Of a stretch of 64,000 nt of DNA, positions 12,718 through 24,965 are shown piece after piece. The DNA comes from Quercus robur (Eukaryota > Streptophyta > Magnoliopsida > Fagales > Fagaceae). The notes below the pieces were generated by a model. The model searched no databases. It saw only the letters and a program-made list of their open reading frames with translations, and was not told the DNA's origin. Both the position numbers and the translations under genes were made by a program. The stretch covers positions 48,511,942 to 48,575,941 of the forward strand of contig NC_065542.1 of the NCBI RefSeq assembly GCF_932294415.1, given 5' to 3'. Every line of letters starts with the position of its first letter. Position 1 is the stretch's first letter.

Positions 12718-13698
12718 TTCGGCAAATTCTTCTCCCGGGGAGGAACCCGAGTCCCTAGAATCACTCTTCAAACTCTCACAAAAATCTTCTCCCTTTTTCC
12801 CTCTAACCAAAATCCTTCATATTTTTCCCTCCCCTCACAAATCCACCCAACCAAACACTACATAAGTTGTCTCCCAGGCAAAGAGTAAAATAGTTTAGTC
12901 AATAGAAGGGACACCACTTTCTTACTATAAAATAAATTTTTTTTAAAAAAAATTACTATTGTTACTTTTTTTTTTTTTTTTTTTGAGAAAATGTTATTTA
13001 AAATTTTAAATAACATGGTACTAAATATATTTTTTAATTTACAAGATCTAATTGGAAACAATTTCAAATAAAGTTTTAAGCAAAAGTGTAGTAATAATAA
13101 CATCATTTAGAGGCACTATGTTTACTGTTAGAACCTTACCTCCAGTCCACTAATATCTATCTATTTGAAAAATAGTTCAAATAGGAATGATCCTTTTTAT
13201 ATACATGGAGGCTCATTTCATTCCAAACATCTTTAAATTTGTAATATTTAATTTGAATCATGAAATTGATTAATTTTAAATAAAGAGGTTCATTTTCTAT
13301 GGTGCACGGGAAAATATTGTTTAGAAGCTATTTTTTTTGGGGGGGTGGGGAGAATCCATTAGATTGAGGTAGTCTTCGAATTATCAACTATCAAGATTCC
13401 TTCAAATTCTTGAGTAGATGCATAATTCTCATTTTGAGGAGAAATTATACGGTTTTTATGGTAGACCACGTCATTTGTTCACTTCTAGTAAAAGACTCTC
13501 ATTTATTTAAAATTGTTGAGTCAGTATTTAGTTTTTATTTAAAACTTCACAATTTTAAACAAGTGGAAGTCTTTTACTGAAATAGTGGACCACATCACTT
13601 GTCCACCATAAGGACCATATAATTTTTCCATTTTGAGGGTTTGGTTCTCATTTAAAGGGAATGGGATTCCCCTTAAAACGTGGGTAAGTACATTCTAA

Positions 13699-13735
13699 GT
13701 ACCTGTTTGGATACAGCTACTAGCTTCTGCGCTTT

Positions 13736-13770
<35 letters not shown>

Positions 13771-13965
13771 AGAAGAGCGTTTCATGTGATTATGCACTGT
13801 TCAGTGTGTCCCATGCACTGTTTACAGGACCTACAAACCTCTTTTTTCGGCAAAACTTTCATTAAAAATGGGTCTCACTGTACTATTCACATATTTAAAA
13901 ATTATTTTGCTACAGTATTTTTAGTTTTCAATTTTCAACAAAATAAACGATATCCAAACACACTC
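13699..13965 (-). mobile_element. PIF/Harbinger-like MITE (GTTTGGATAC family), TSD TAA
   Basis: A 267-bp element. The ends are GTACCTGTTTGGATAC and its inverse TATCCAAACACACTC, flanked by TAA on both sides (13696-13698 and 13966-13968). It is the same family as 55732-56011 in reverse orientation: both share the CACTGT..GTAGCAAAATAATTTTTAAAT core. A poly(T) tract interrupts it at 13739-13769. Confidence 0.75.
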
Positions 13966-14500
13966 TAAGATATTGAAAGAAAAAATTCTTCTTTTACTAT
14001 AAGTTTAGGAATACACTAATTTTCCCATTCAACAGTATTTAGTAGACATGTTTTGCTTCAAATTTTACAAAACGTCCAAAAACCAATGCTATCTCTGTTA
14101 CATGAATATTGCAGAATCTCATAAAACCAAAAGGATTTAGTTTACATTAAACAGTATTTTGGCCAATTTGCTATTCCTTTTCCTCAGCTAACAACCTGAT
14201 TATATATTTTCTTTTAAGAAACAAGAACCTATATATTTGTCAGAGAATATGCATTACCAAAAGAAAGAAAAAAAAATCATATGAAAGTATACTCGTGGAG
14301 AACATTAGGAGGCTATTTGGTATTAGATTTTAAACAACAGTTTTCTATATTTAAACATTAAAAACACGTATTTTCGTAACATTTTTCAACCCACTCATAT
14401 TTTCACAATACTTAAACAATGATATTAAAAATCTCTAACCAAACGAGTCCTAAATTTCCTTGGCATATCTTAGTAATAGTAAGTCCCAATGGTTTGTATT

Positions 14501-14966
14501 TGAACATGGGAAAAAGCAGTAGTATTTCAATTGAATGTACGTACCCAGAGCATCCTCTACCTTATTATGCATGCTCATGCACCACACATTTCTTGTAACA
14601 ATTATCAAAGTTTCTACAAGCGCCATGCCATGTTTTGCTTGGCATTGGACAAACCTTTGCATCATGTCCAAACACCAATGCTATCATTGTATGTTAAACA
14701 AAAGGGATATTAGTTTGCATTAAACAGTAAGTACAAAACTCATAAACGTTTTATATTAAAGCATAAAATTGCTTGACAACAATATACATCTTCACATTCA
14801 AAATGGATGGATTTAAAACCATACAATACAATAAGCTAATTTTGAGAACACCACAAATGTGTAAATCAACTCACCCATGTTTATTATTCTCAAAAAAAAT
14901 CTCACCCATGTTTAAAAGAAGAACACCTAGAATGAAGACCAAAAAGATGTGAACAATTCTAGCCAT
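14501..14966 (-). pseudogene. Plant defensin pseudogene, copy 1
   Basis: Exon 1 (14966-14906) starts MARIVHIFLVFILGVLLLNM, a signal peptide, and ends at GGTGAG. Exon 2 (about 14686-14501) gives VCPMPSKTWHGAC, then CRNFDNCYKKC. This is the C-x10-C-x5-C-x3-C spacing of plant defensins (gamma-thionins), secreted disulfide-rich antimicrobial peptides. It is disabled in several ways. The exon 2 acceptor CAG reads CAA. Two consecutive TAA codons follow the HEHA segment. The sixth cysteine codon is TAC. The stop TGA is TCA, so one frame runs on past the normal end. Exon 1 is followed by a small tandem repeat of CTCACCCATGTTTA. Compare copy 2 (16003-16496). Confidence 0.75.
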
Positions 14967-15239
14967 GTTTTATTCACTAGTGCCAAAGACTTTTTTTTTC
15001 CATAATTTTAAATGCAAATGGCAAGACTATTAACAATGTATATAGCATAAGTTGTTGTATATATATATTGCGTTTATTCTTAAATCATTCTAGCGGTAAA
15101 AAGAACTACAAGTAACATTGAAGTAAGCCATTACAAGAGTACTCCTATTTGCTATTAATGTCAAAAAATAATCTAATTTTATGTAGTTTTAACAAAATTA
15201 AAACAAAACCGGCCTTAAATTATAAGGTTAAATTAGCAA

Positions 15240-15310
15240 AACGACATGAGCAACTTGAGCCATATTATTTTCACTAATGCCAAAGATTATCAATGATATT
15301 TATAGCATAA
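15240..15310 (-). pseudogene. Defensin promoter and start-codon relic
   Basis: The sequence CTATAAATATCATT, then CTTTGGCATTAGTGAAAAT and ATGGCTCAAGTTGCTCATGT, matches the upstream region and first codons of the two defensin copies. It stops within a dozen codons. Another relic with only the CTATAAATATAATTAATAGTC part lies at 16925-16975. Confidence 0.5.
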
Positions 15311-15507
15311 ATAGTTTAAGTTTTAATTTTAAATGATACTAGTGGCAGAAATATGAGTAACACCAAAGTAAGCTATTAACGTTGCCTTTATATTATAATT
15401 TTTTTATAATTAAAAAAGAAAAAGTGGAATTTATGATTAAGAAACAGTCAAGTAAACTAACCTTCTAGTGAATAGACATTAGGTATAACCCTAGGACCCT
15501 TTTTTTT

Positions 15508-15528
15508 GGGGGGGGGGGGGGGGGGGGG
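15508..15528 (+). repeat. Run of 21 guanines
   Basis: An uninterrupted G tract directly after a run of eight Ts, inside the defensin array. The same neighbourhood (AGATATTCAAATCGTGCTGG) recurs without the G run near 17.6 kb. Confidence 0.8.
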
Positions 15529-15738
15529 TGTGAAAAAGAGCCATATCTTTCATGTAAAACATGAAGATGCATGGACTAAGAGTAAGATATTCAAATCGTG
15601 CTGGTATGACAAGAGACTCTTATACAGTAATTTTTTGAACCTCTTTAACAATCACATAATATGTTCAACGGTTGACAAAAAGGATTAAAGAAAAAAAATG
15701 TGCTAAAACCTCTTTTCCTATTATATTAAAGTTAATGA

Positions 15739-15739
15739 G

Positions 15740-15783
<44 letters not shown>
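15739..15783 (+). repeat. Poly(A) tract
   Basis: About 45 consecutive As with no clear retroelement body attached. A similar tract of about 47 As lies at 16769-16815. Confidence 0.8.
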
Positions 15784-15785
<2 letters not shown>

Positions 15786-16002
15786 CAGTTTGGTAACAAT
15801 ATTGACAATAACATGCTTATATAGTTTCCTTGAAAAATGGGACCTTCAAATTTGTCAAACATTTGTGGATGAAATTCTAATTAATGTACCTTGCAAACAT
15901 GTTTATTTATCTATAGAACATGTATGAAATATGAATTACAAAAGAAAAAACAAAATTAGGTTCACATGACACATTTTAGCTAGAAGTACCAATGGTTTGT
16001 AT

Positions 16003-16496
16003 TCAACGTTTGAAAAGGCAGAAGCATTTCCGATGAATGAGCCCCCAACATCCTCCAGCTTCTGCGTGCTCACGATGAACACATGCGATGAAACAATTTG
16101 CAGTGCTCGATCCTACAAGCGCCATGCCATGTTCTGCTTTGCCTTGTACAAACTTTTTTATCAAGTCCAATCGCCAATGCTACCTCTGTAAGTTGCAAAA
16201 TCTCATAAAATAAAAGGGATATTCGTATACATTGAACAATAACTTTTTTTTAGGAAACATTGAACAGTAACTATAATATAGATTAGTTACAAAATGTATA
16301 AATTAGCAAACGCCTTAAAGTGTAAAATTGATTGACAACAATTAATATATCTTCACATTAACAAAGGATGGATTAAAAATCATACAATACAATAAGCTAA
16401 TTGTGAGAACACCACGAATGTGTAAATCAACTCACCCATGTTTATAAGAAGAACTAAGAGAATGAAGACCAAAAAGAGATGAACAATTCTAGCCAT
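16003..16496 (-). pseudogene. Plant defensin pseudogene, copy 2
   Basis: Exon 1 (16496-16436, 61 nt) encodes the signal peptide MARIVHLFLVFILLVLLINM and ends at a GTGAGT donor. A 250-bp intron follows. Exon 2 (16185-16003) begins at a good TTACAG acceptor in matching phase and reads EVALAIGLDKKVCTRQSRTW. Between the second and third cysteines there are 19 bases where copy 1 has 15, so the frame shifts. The normal frame resumes as CFIAC and then AGGCWGLIHRKCFCLFKR before TGA. The last cysteine position is CGT (Arg), one transition from TGT. The order signal peptide, phase-1 intron, cysteine-rich exon is standard for plant defensins. Splice sites survive here but not in copy 1, so this copy decayed later or by another route. 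Confidence 0.75.
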
Positions 16497-16765
16497 GTTT
16501 TTTTCACTAATGCCAACAAAAGACTGTTAATGACATTTATTGCATAAATTAATCTACAAAATTTTAACAACAAATTTTATATAGTAAGTTGTTATTGATT
16601 CTAATATGAGACCGTTACTGACAATATATTTTTATCCACTAATAACAATTTGACACCTATGATTTGTTGTGAAAATAATTTGGAAGTAGCATTACTCTTG
16701 TTCGTTACTTTTTATCTTTAAATTTCCCTATTAAAAAAATACTCTTATTCTTAAATCATTATAGT

Positions 16766-16817
<52 letters not shown>

Positions 16818-17080
16818 ACAACATTAAATTAAGCTATTAAAGTGGGCTTTATGATTTTTCTCAACAAAAAAATAAAGTGGCCTTTATGATTATAAAAATT
16901 GGTCAACTCTATCTTTAGAGTGTAATGAAGAGGCCAAAGACTATTAATTATATTTATAGCATAAATTGTTGTGCTTATTATTAAATCATTCTAGGCTTCT
17001 AGCAGTAGAAAGAACTACTACAATTAACATTAAAGTCAATTATTAAAGTGACCTTTATAATTTTTTTTTTTTTTTAAAGG

Positions 17081-17479
17081 ATAAATTTTAGCTACAAAAT
17101 TGATTGTAACCTTAGACTACAACCTTACTCAATAAAAATAAATATTACTACATATTTTGAAAATCTAACTATTGAATTGCACGTTCTTCACACTCTTAAT
17201 ACACATGTCAAATTTTGTGTCAATTGGATATTATATATTATATGATCTATAAGCTTATATTTTATACATAATTTTAAACTACAAAAACTAGCAATTTAAA
17301 CAATTTATTAATGACACAGCTATTAGTCTTTAATTTTCTAGAAATTTTGCAAGTATAGAGGATATAAGAAAAAGATGTAATCTAATGGTGGAATTCTTAA
17401 AATTCAACTTTAATAAAAAGATATTGAGTAAGATTATAACCTTAGGCTACAACCAATTTTGTAACTAAATTTTGTCATT
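17081..17479. mobile_element. Long-TIR MITE (Mutator-like architecture)
   Basis: The two ends are inverted copies of each other over about 57 bases, with inner arms such as TTACTCAATA and TATTGAGTAA. Diverged relatives of the interior occur at about 47.64-47.89 kb and flank the LTR at 55.3-56.3 kb. The TSD could not be fixed. Confidence 0.6.
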
Positions 17480-19650
17480 TAAAAATAGCCATATGATTAT
17501 AAGAAAACGGTAAAGTTGGTTAAACTTGTATATTTTTAAGGTATAACATATCTATATCACTATTACTAGAGTAGCCCTCTTTCTAAGAATTAGATATTAA
17601 AATCTTGCTGGTATGACAAGGGACTCTTATAAAGTGATTTGTTGAACATTTGAAGTGGACAAAAAAGCACTAATCTTATTGAGATTGGATTTCTTGACTT
17701 TTCTTCAAATTGTAATGAAAGAGGCCAAAGAGAAATAATTTTAACATTGTGGTATGCATCAACGGAACTAGAATTTTAAGAGTGAGGAGGTTAAAGTAAT
17801 AACAAACATAAAATTAGGGGGCATCCATATATTTTTGAAAATGTTAACTAAATTTAAGGGTAATTTTTAAATTATTGAAAATTTTGGGGACATAATTCGA
17901 TTTTTAATAAGTGTGTGTGTGTTACAACTAATCCTAGAGTAGTCCCTTTCCTATCGTTTTTTAATGTCTAAATTGCTCTCATTTTATATGGTTATAACAA
18001 AATTAAAACAAAATGTAGAGCTAGCCTCCCTATGAGAAAAGCTTGGCCCCTCCTCTAATACGTTAGCCATAGAAATTCCCCACCCCAAATCCTTACTTTT
18101 CATCTTTTGACTTTTCCTTCCCTCCTCTAAAAAATGTCAGCCATATCCTACATTTTTTTTGTGAATTATTATTAGAGAGTAGAGAGACTGAGGGTACAGT
18201 ATTAGACTATTAGTAGGAATGAAATTGGTTTTGAATTTAGTTGAGATGAATGAAATTGATTTTGAATTTATTTTTTACCATAGTAGTCTAATTTGGCTGA
18301 GTTTAAATGCTATTTATTTTATGGTTGCTTATAGTGACTTTGTTATATTTAATTTCTATGAACATTATTTCTTGTAAATATAGTTTAATTTTGGTTAGAT
18401 TTAATGTTTTTTTTCTCAAACGAATGCAAGAAGACATGTATATATGTAATACTTTGTATTTTTCTTGAATTGCAAATCAATATGACAATATTACCACAGC
18501 CCTCCAACCAAAAAAATTTTACTACGCCTCTGACACCAAGAATCATAAAACTACCTTAGCTACGTATGAACGAGTATTTTTAGTGACAAGCTCACTTCTC
18601 ATTAATCAAGAGAAAAATTCCTTGCACATAATTAATTTAGGGAGCCATTGAAACAGTTTTAAATTGGTAGTAGTGACTTCACTTGATGATGGATGGAGAC
18701 TTGGAATTGTTGAGCATTACTAACAAGCCTTGATGTGTGCAAGCTTGAGTTTTACCACTTGACCTTCAGGTTTTCCTTCAAAATTCATTTTAAAAAATCA
18801 CAAGAGCCAATGTCTTTTTAAATTTTGAATTTTTTTTTTTTTTTTCCAATCCAAATTTCGTGTACACTCTCTAGGAGTTTTTCCACACAACTGAAAAGAA
18901 CTCAGCCAAATATTCTACTTTTCTCTTTTGTGTGAGAGTGTGTGCCTGAATTTATTTATTTATTTTTTTTTTTTCGTGTTTCGTTTGCACAAATTTTGTT
19001 TCAGCTCAATTGAAGGAATGCCTTAAATATTATTCTTCTCGACCCGTGAAAGTTTAGAACCAAGAAATCTAATTTTTTAAGACCATAGTTTTTCTTTGAC
19101 ACATGCTTCAATCTTATCCAAACATAAAGATAGTTCATATGGGTGAAGTAGTTAAGGACTTACTTAGGTCAGATTCTTTACCATTTTAAAAATAAAAACA
19201 AAAGGTCAACTTGTCAACCTTCTGCTACGTGTTACAGTGCTTAGCTCCCTCAAAGAAAGCACTATTGTTATATATAATTTTCACACCAATAATATATGCT
19301 CGGGACTCCAACCAGAAGATTAATGAAGAACGAATATATGGATATATGTAGAGAGCTTTGTTATCGCCAGGGTGGACTTATTATAGAACATAATTCTATT
19401 CTATGGACCACTTCTTCCATCCTTTTCTTCTGAAATTATACCTAACAAGAGACAATATATTGGAACAAAATGATATTTGAAAACACTAACAGTCACTCAA
19501 ATGTCAGTTGACAAAAACATAAAGGCAGTTGGATTTTAAAACACAAGCAGTGTCTATCCAGAAAAAAATTTGAAACAAATTAAGTTCAGTATGCATTTTT
19601 TTTTAGTAAACAGTAATACTTATTAAAACACACGAAAATAATAATATTTA
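17480..19650. other. Gene-free spacer
   Basis: Includes the distal end of the defensin-array duplications up to about 17.75 kb, then AT-rich DNA. I recognise no gene or RNA in it. Confidence 0.4.
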
Positions 19651-20157
19651 GGGTATGTTTGGTACACTGAATGTGGATTACAACAAGAATGTGGATTACA
19701 ACAAGAATGATAATCTTTATTACCAAGAATAAAATATGTTGTAATGGAATAACTAAGCATATTCATTAGTTTGGTTGTGAGTTGTAATATTAGAATAAAA
19801 CTTATGATTTATTTTAGGAAAAATTTCATTCATACAATTATATTTCCTAAAAAATGATATATTTTAAATTTTAGAGAAATGAGTTATTTTTTTATGATTT
19901 TTTATTTCCATAATTGTTAGGTGGATATGGAAAGTTTATTTATTTGGAAATATATTAATATTAGAAATTATTACATCTACTAAAGAATAGCTATTACAAC
20001 CCTTTTAGAGAGAAATGGTTATTCCTCATTTTAAAGAATAGTTATTCATAAAGAATAATTATTCCTTGTAATAAAAGCATAACCAAACTATTGAATAGTT
20101 AAACTATAGGAATAACTATTACATTACAGTGCCTATTACAGTCTACCAAACGTGCCA
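19651..20157. mobile_element. Harbinger-like MITE with TTA TSD
   Basis: The ends GGGTATGTTTGG and CCAAACGTGCCA are imperfect inverted repeats, flanked by TTA at 19648-19650 and 20158-20160. The interior is AT-rich with no ORF. Confidence 0.65.
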
Positions 20158-20159
20158 TT

Positions 20160-20755
20160 AGTGTTTTAAAATGAGTTTATAATACATTATTTAATAGTAC
20201 AACTACAGATGAGAATCAAATTTAGGAAGCACAATATTTATTATTAAATCAGAAAGAGAATCAGAGAAGAGAATAAAACACCAGAAACTATATATTTAGT
20301 AATGAATTGAAGCTAAACTTTTTCTTTGACACAAAAGTTTAATAATTCCAAGAAGTTGCAACTTACGTACACAATATGGAGAAGCAGGAGAAGCTTCATA
20401 AGCCTGCAGACTGACACAATTGCACCACTCCCCCCGCTATTGATAATAATTATATGTTGGAAAGAGACAACTCCACTGGTATTATTAGTAGAAGACCAAT
20501 AAAAGAAGCCATTGATAGAAAGACACTTCGAATATTCAAAAGAGAAATCTCATTGCCAAATTATGTGCAAAGCTTAGACCAACTTGTTTTCACAATCCTA
20601 CTTTTGAGGTATTTGTTGATTGAATTAACATTACTTCTACTACCACCTCTCAAAGCCACTAGCTCTTATGAAAATATATATATATATATATATATTTTTG
20701 TCTCGAACAGTTATTGTAAAACTTAATAATAAAGACACCAACAACGACCAACTGA
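20160..20755. other. Gene-free spacer
   Basis: AT-rich, with an (AT)n tract at about 20676-20695. A 90-codon ORF here ends inside the AT repeat and has no domain. Confidence 0.4.
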
Positions 20756-21140
20756 CTCAATTCTTATATCTATAACACTCTCACTCTCACTCTCACTCAC
20801 ACGAGCGACGATTCACGAGATTCCCATCTCCCCAAAACCCTCTTCCACAGTTGGGACCACACTTAAAAAGCGACCTCTGCCCCAACTACGACGCCCATAC
20901 AGATTTTTCGTATCCTCAAAAGACACTAATTTGAAACCGATTCGTGCCAGTATCCCCACGCGTGTCCACCCCTTATTGGCTGCCGTACCTATAGCGTCGA
21001 AGTCAAGTCCCCTCCCCTTCCTGCATCTTTCTCGTTTCTCCCTACCCCTACCCCTACTCGTATTTTATGAATATCCCCCCGCAAACGGTCCCACTGCCCA
21101 AAATCAACCCCCCCCATTCATTATTCAATAACGTATAGAA
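20756..21140. promoter_or_regulatory. Unexplained C-rich, promoter-like island
   Basis: Unlike the rest of the window this stretch is C-rich and CpG-containing. It starts with a TCTCAC repeat and includes ACGCGTGTCC and polypyrimidine runs. It resembles a plant core promoter or 5' leader, but no gene start follows on either strand within reach; the VOC gene ends 550 bp further on and faces this way. Confidence 0.3.
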
Positions 21141-21694
21141 AGGCATAAAGTATTTGCCGTGTATTAACTAAATAAATTAGCCTATAACAAGGTTACAGAC
21201 AGACAACATCCATATCATATATCCATTATCCACAATGGACAAAAAGTCACGATTACCCTTCACTTTTATCAGGCTGTTCCCAGCTAAACAAAGGGCATCC
21301 TAGACCGTCTTGACTTACCAAATTCCAATTCAAAGAAAGAGAATATAGACAACAATTAAATAGAGAGGAGAGAGATTGGGCAGAGAGGTATTTAAAAAGA
21401 CGTAAAAAAATGCCGTTAATGTGAACCAGAAAGAGTAGATAGAGCCTCATAGCCATAGTACTAGTAGCATTTAAAAGTCAAGTAACTGCCAGCTGTCCAT
21501 TAAACATCCTATTCCAAAAGACTTTTCTTTTTTTCCTTTTTTTTTTTTTTTTTCCAAATGACAGAATTATCAAATTCTAGGCCTAAAAACCTATCACCAC
21601 CTAAATCCTAACCGCTAGAGACTTTTTTTCGATGCGCGGGTCCCACAAAAGATGAACAGTTGCTTGACAGAGAAATGATAAGATCCGACGGTCA

Positions 21695-23176
21695 TCAAGC
21701 TTCCACGACAGCGGCCTTCACAGCGGGAGAGCCGATAGCCCAAACGACGCCGTAAGGGTCCTTCACCTTGCCAACGCGCGATAGTCCACAGCCCGCGCCC
21801 TCACCCTCGGCGATCTCGCTCACAACAACAGCTCCAGCGCCCACCGCCTTGTTGATAGCACTCGCCACGTCATCAGTCTCCAAGTAGAAAACGAGTCCGG
21901 TTCCCTCAGTCTTGGCCCTGGTCAAACACGTTCAAACTCATTCATACAAATATCTAATATCTTAAATAATAATAAAAAAAAATTAAAAATCTTTGCTGAT
22001 AAACAAAGCTTCAATACGTCCAAATCCAGAAGCAAACAGAAGCAGATATAACAAATTTGGAAAAAGAAAAAGCATACCGGACAAAGAAAAATATGTACAA
22101 GCAGATATTTGGACATAATAATAATATAATAACAACGAAAAAATAAATCACGTCTAAAAATTAAACTACAATAAGAAGATAATTGAATTATCTTTGTTAA
22201 ATATAAGGCTACAATAAGTCCAAATAAACAACCAAACAGAGCCTGAAATAACAGATTTGGAAACAGGAAAGGCTTAGCTAGCGAACAAAAAGAAATGTGT
22301 ACGGCCAGAAACTTTGGAAATTATAAATTAATAATTGAAGACTGAACGAAAGATAAAGAAAAAAACTAAAGCAGGTACGGTCAGAGATTTAGAAATAATA
22401 AATTATTTAATAATAGAAGCCTGAACTACAAAGGAAAAAACAAGAGCATCAGTAAATTACAGATTTGACTTAAAGCAGCGAAATAAAAACAAGCATTTAT
22501 GAAACAAAACCAGTGCTAAAGATGAAGATCTAACAGTTCCAAAGCCTTACATAACACTGAAAATGAAAAGAAAAACGACCAAAAATCAAAACCAGGCGAA
22601 ATCAAGCAAAATCAGAAAGGAAAACTAGTATTTATGAAACAAACCAGTCTTCAGGAGGAAGATCTAGCAGTTCCCAATCGTTACGACGAAAAAGACAAGT
22701 AGAACGAGTAAAATATCAAAACCAGACGAAACATGCAAAACCACTACAATAGCAGCAGAAAAGCTCTTCGAAACGCAAGAACAGCCAGTATCACAACTAT
22801 CTCCTATAGATCTAAAAGAAAACCGAAAACAACACGTACAAACAAGTATTTACGGAGAGAGACAGAGAAAGGCTTACGGAGTCTCAGAAGGATCAGCTAG
22901 GTCAGAGACGAGAATCGTGGAGCCAGCGAGGCTGAGCTGAGCAGAGAGAATGAGAGGGAGCTCTTGGTCAGCCTTACGCTTAGGGTGCAAGGTACGGCCA
23001 AGCTCTTCAGCGCCGAAAGCAGCCTTGTAGAACAGAATAGCTTCGTTTGCTTTCGGAGCCTCCACCACCAGCTGTGGCTTCAACGCCGTGAACTTCACCT
23101 CAATCACCTCCATGATGTCATTTCCACCACCGGTCTTCTTCTCAGAACCTCCATTGGTGACTTCCTGTTGCGCCAT
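21695..23176 (-). CDS. VOC (glyoxalase-fold) protein, At5g48480-like
   Basis: Two exons: 23176-22878 (299 nt) and 21917-21695 (223 nt), total 173 codons plus TGA. The intron (21918-22877) has a GTAAGC donor and a CAG acceptor, with phases that match. The product begins MAQQEVTNGG, has a basic and Gly-rich leader, then KPQLVVEAPKANEAILFYKA, the beta-alpha start typical of the vicinal oxygen chelate fold. It closes with VKDPYGVVWAIGSP, the usual second-module signature. Length and sequence fit the plant group annotated as uncharacterised At5g48480 or glyoxalase-I-like. No glutathione-dependent activity should be assumed, because the metal ligands of true glyoxalase I cannot be matched with confidence. 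The leader upstream is rich in GA repeats. The 5' flank is the founder-like segment of the array at 23.4-40.3 kb. Confidence 0.88.
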
Positions 23177-23306
23177 TGAGTCTCGGAGAGTGAAAAGACA
23201 CAGAGCTTTAGAGAGAGAGAGACTGTGTAAACCCTAACCCTAGGAGAGAGAAAAATGCAGAGAGAAATGAGAATGGCGTGGTATTAGGAAAGGTGGTGGG
23301 GTATGA

Positions 23307-23314
23307 TATTTATA
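23307..23314 (-). promoter_or_regulatory. TATA box of the VOC gene
   Basis: TATAAATA lies 131 bases upstream of the ATG, on the right strand and at a normal distance for a leader of about 100 bases containing (GA)n. Confidence 0.65.
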
Positions 23315-23590
23315 GAAGCGGGGGAGCGGAACCGTCTATTCCTTTTGAGGACAAAACTGGTATTCAGATATTTTGGTGGAATTTTCCTTTAAATTTTGCC
23401 CTTCGGGTTTTATGAATTTACATGTGATGCCACTGGCTTTTTGTTTTCTACTCTTTCTATTGAAAAAAATAAAAGAAAAAAGATAGCCACTGGCTTTTGG
23501 TGGAAATTACGTGCTAGTGCCCCTTCTCTGGTTTTTCTTTTTAGGCATTTTGTTTTGCTGGTTATCACATAATTCACATCTTCTGAGCAT

Positions 23591-23850
23591 TCACATTAAG
23601 GGGCTGTTTGGTAGACTTATTTAAATATATGTTTTCAGTTTTTAAATAATATTAAACATATTTTCATATATTTTTCACCCACATATTTTCACATATGTTT
23701 TCAAATAACAAAACACTTCACATTAAGGGGCTGTTTGGTAGACCTGTTTAAATACATGTTTTCAGTTTTTAAACAATATTACACATATTTTTATATACTT
23801 TTCACCCACACGTATTTCCACACATGTTTTCAAATAACAAAATACATGTA
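23591..23850 (+). repeat. Two tandem 127-bp repeats
   Basis: TCACATTAAGGGGCTGTTTG begins at 23591 and again at 23718. The second copy is followed by an inverted fragment (TTGTTATTTGAAAACATGTG) near 23870-23890. Related single copies occur near 63.18 kb. Confidence 0.75.
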
Positions 23851-23894
23851 CCGTGTTGATATATGTGTTTTGTTATTTGAAAACATGTGTGGGT

Positions 23895-24965
23895 GCTAAA
23901 TCTTAAAATCTTTGAGATTCAGCTACAATACAATCTCATATTTGAGACCACACTGTAGCTGGATTGTAAAAGAAAATTTCTTTTTTATTCACCTTAACGA
24001 CTCTCTCTCCTCTATCTCTCTCTCCTCTAACTTTCTCTTTCCTCTCTCACTTCTTTCTTCTCTCTTCTTTCTTTGTGCTTTGCCAATGTGGTTTTTCGAT
24101 GAGTGTGTTCCGCCAATGATTATGCTCCGCCAATTGTAGGCTGCCGATAGCTGTGGTCTGATGGCGATGATGGAGGGGTTTTTTTTTTTTTTTCTACGTG
24201 GTTCTTTTTGGGTCCAATGGTTGTGGTTCATCTTTTTCTGCGTGGATCCGATGGTTGTGGTTCTTCTTTTTCTTTTTTTTCCTACGTGGTTCTTTTTGGG
24301 TCCAATGGTTGTAGTTCATCTTTTTCTACGTGGGTCCGAAGGTTGTGGTTCTTCTTTTTCTTTGGGTCTTGATTTGGTTTTGGGATTTTGGGTCTTGATT
24401 TGATTTATAGTGCGAAGGAGGACGTCAAGCCGCGCCGTGGAAGAAGATGACAACAGGGAGGGAAATGGTGTCTGTGTCTTGTGGATTTTGTTTCGGCGTG
24501 ATGGGTCTGCTGGTGGCGGTGATGGTGGAGATTTTTTTCTTTTTCTTTTTCTTTTTTTTCTGCTGTGGTTTGTGGTGGTGAGTGGATGTGGAGGTTTCTT
24601 TCTACTATAATTTTTCTTTTTCTTTTTTTGTTAGTAGTGGTTGTGGTATGGGTGGTAGGTTTTTAGTGGGTGGTTGGGTGGTGGGTTTTGTGGTGACTGT
24701 TGGTAGCGTGGTGCCGGCAGTGTTGAGAATAGTTGGGTTGAGAAAGAGAGAGACAACGGAGAAAGAGACAGGGAGAGAGGAAAAATAAAAAAAATTATTG
24801 AAAAATAATAAAGAAACAATATTTAAATGAAGTAGTAAAAAAAATAAAAGTTTTCATATAGGTAGTATTGTAAAGTAATGTGTTAAATGTTATAAAATTG
24901 GTTTTTGAGATCCTAAATGCTAAATTTTTTAGAACTTTTGATGGGAATGCTCTCAAAGATTTATT
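23895..24965. mobile_element. Non-autonomous DNA element with poly-pyrimidine interior
   Basis: The right end, read on the minus strand, begins GAGCATTCCCATCAAAAG, resembling the end of the element at 46346-46959. The interior holds CT-rich DNA and a roughly 86-bp minisatellite unit (CTACGTGGTTCTTTTTGG) twice at 24195 and 24281. The left boundary is uncertain. The ORFs in it are simple-sequence artefacts. Confidence 0.4.

Noticed and set aside
20454..20726. 90-codon ORF before the C-rich island
   Set aside because: Ends in an (AT)n repeat, with no conserved features.
24161..24819. Phe/Gly-rich ORFs on both strands
   Set aside because: Low-complexity T/G-rich DNA of a non-autonomous element; no domain and no splice logic.
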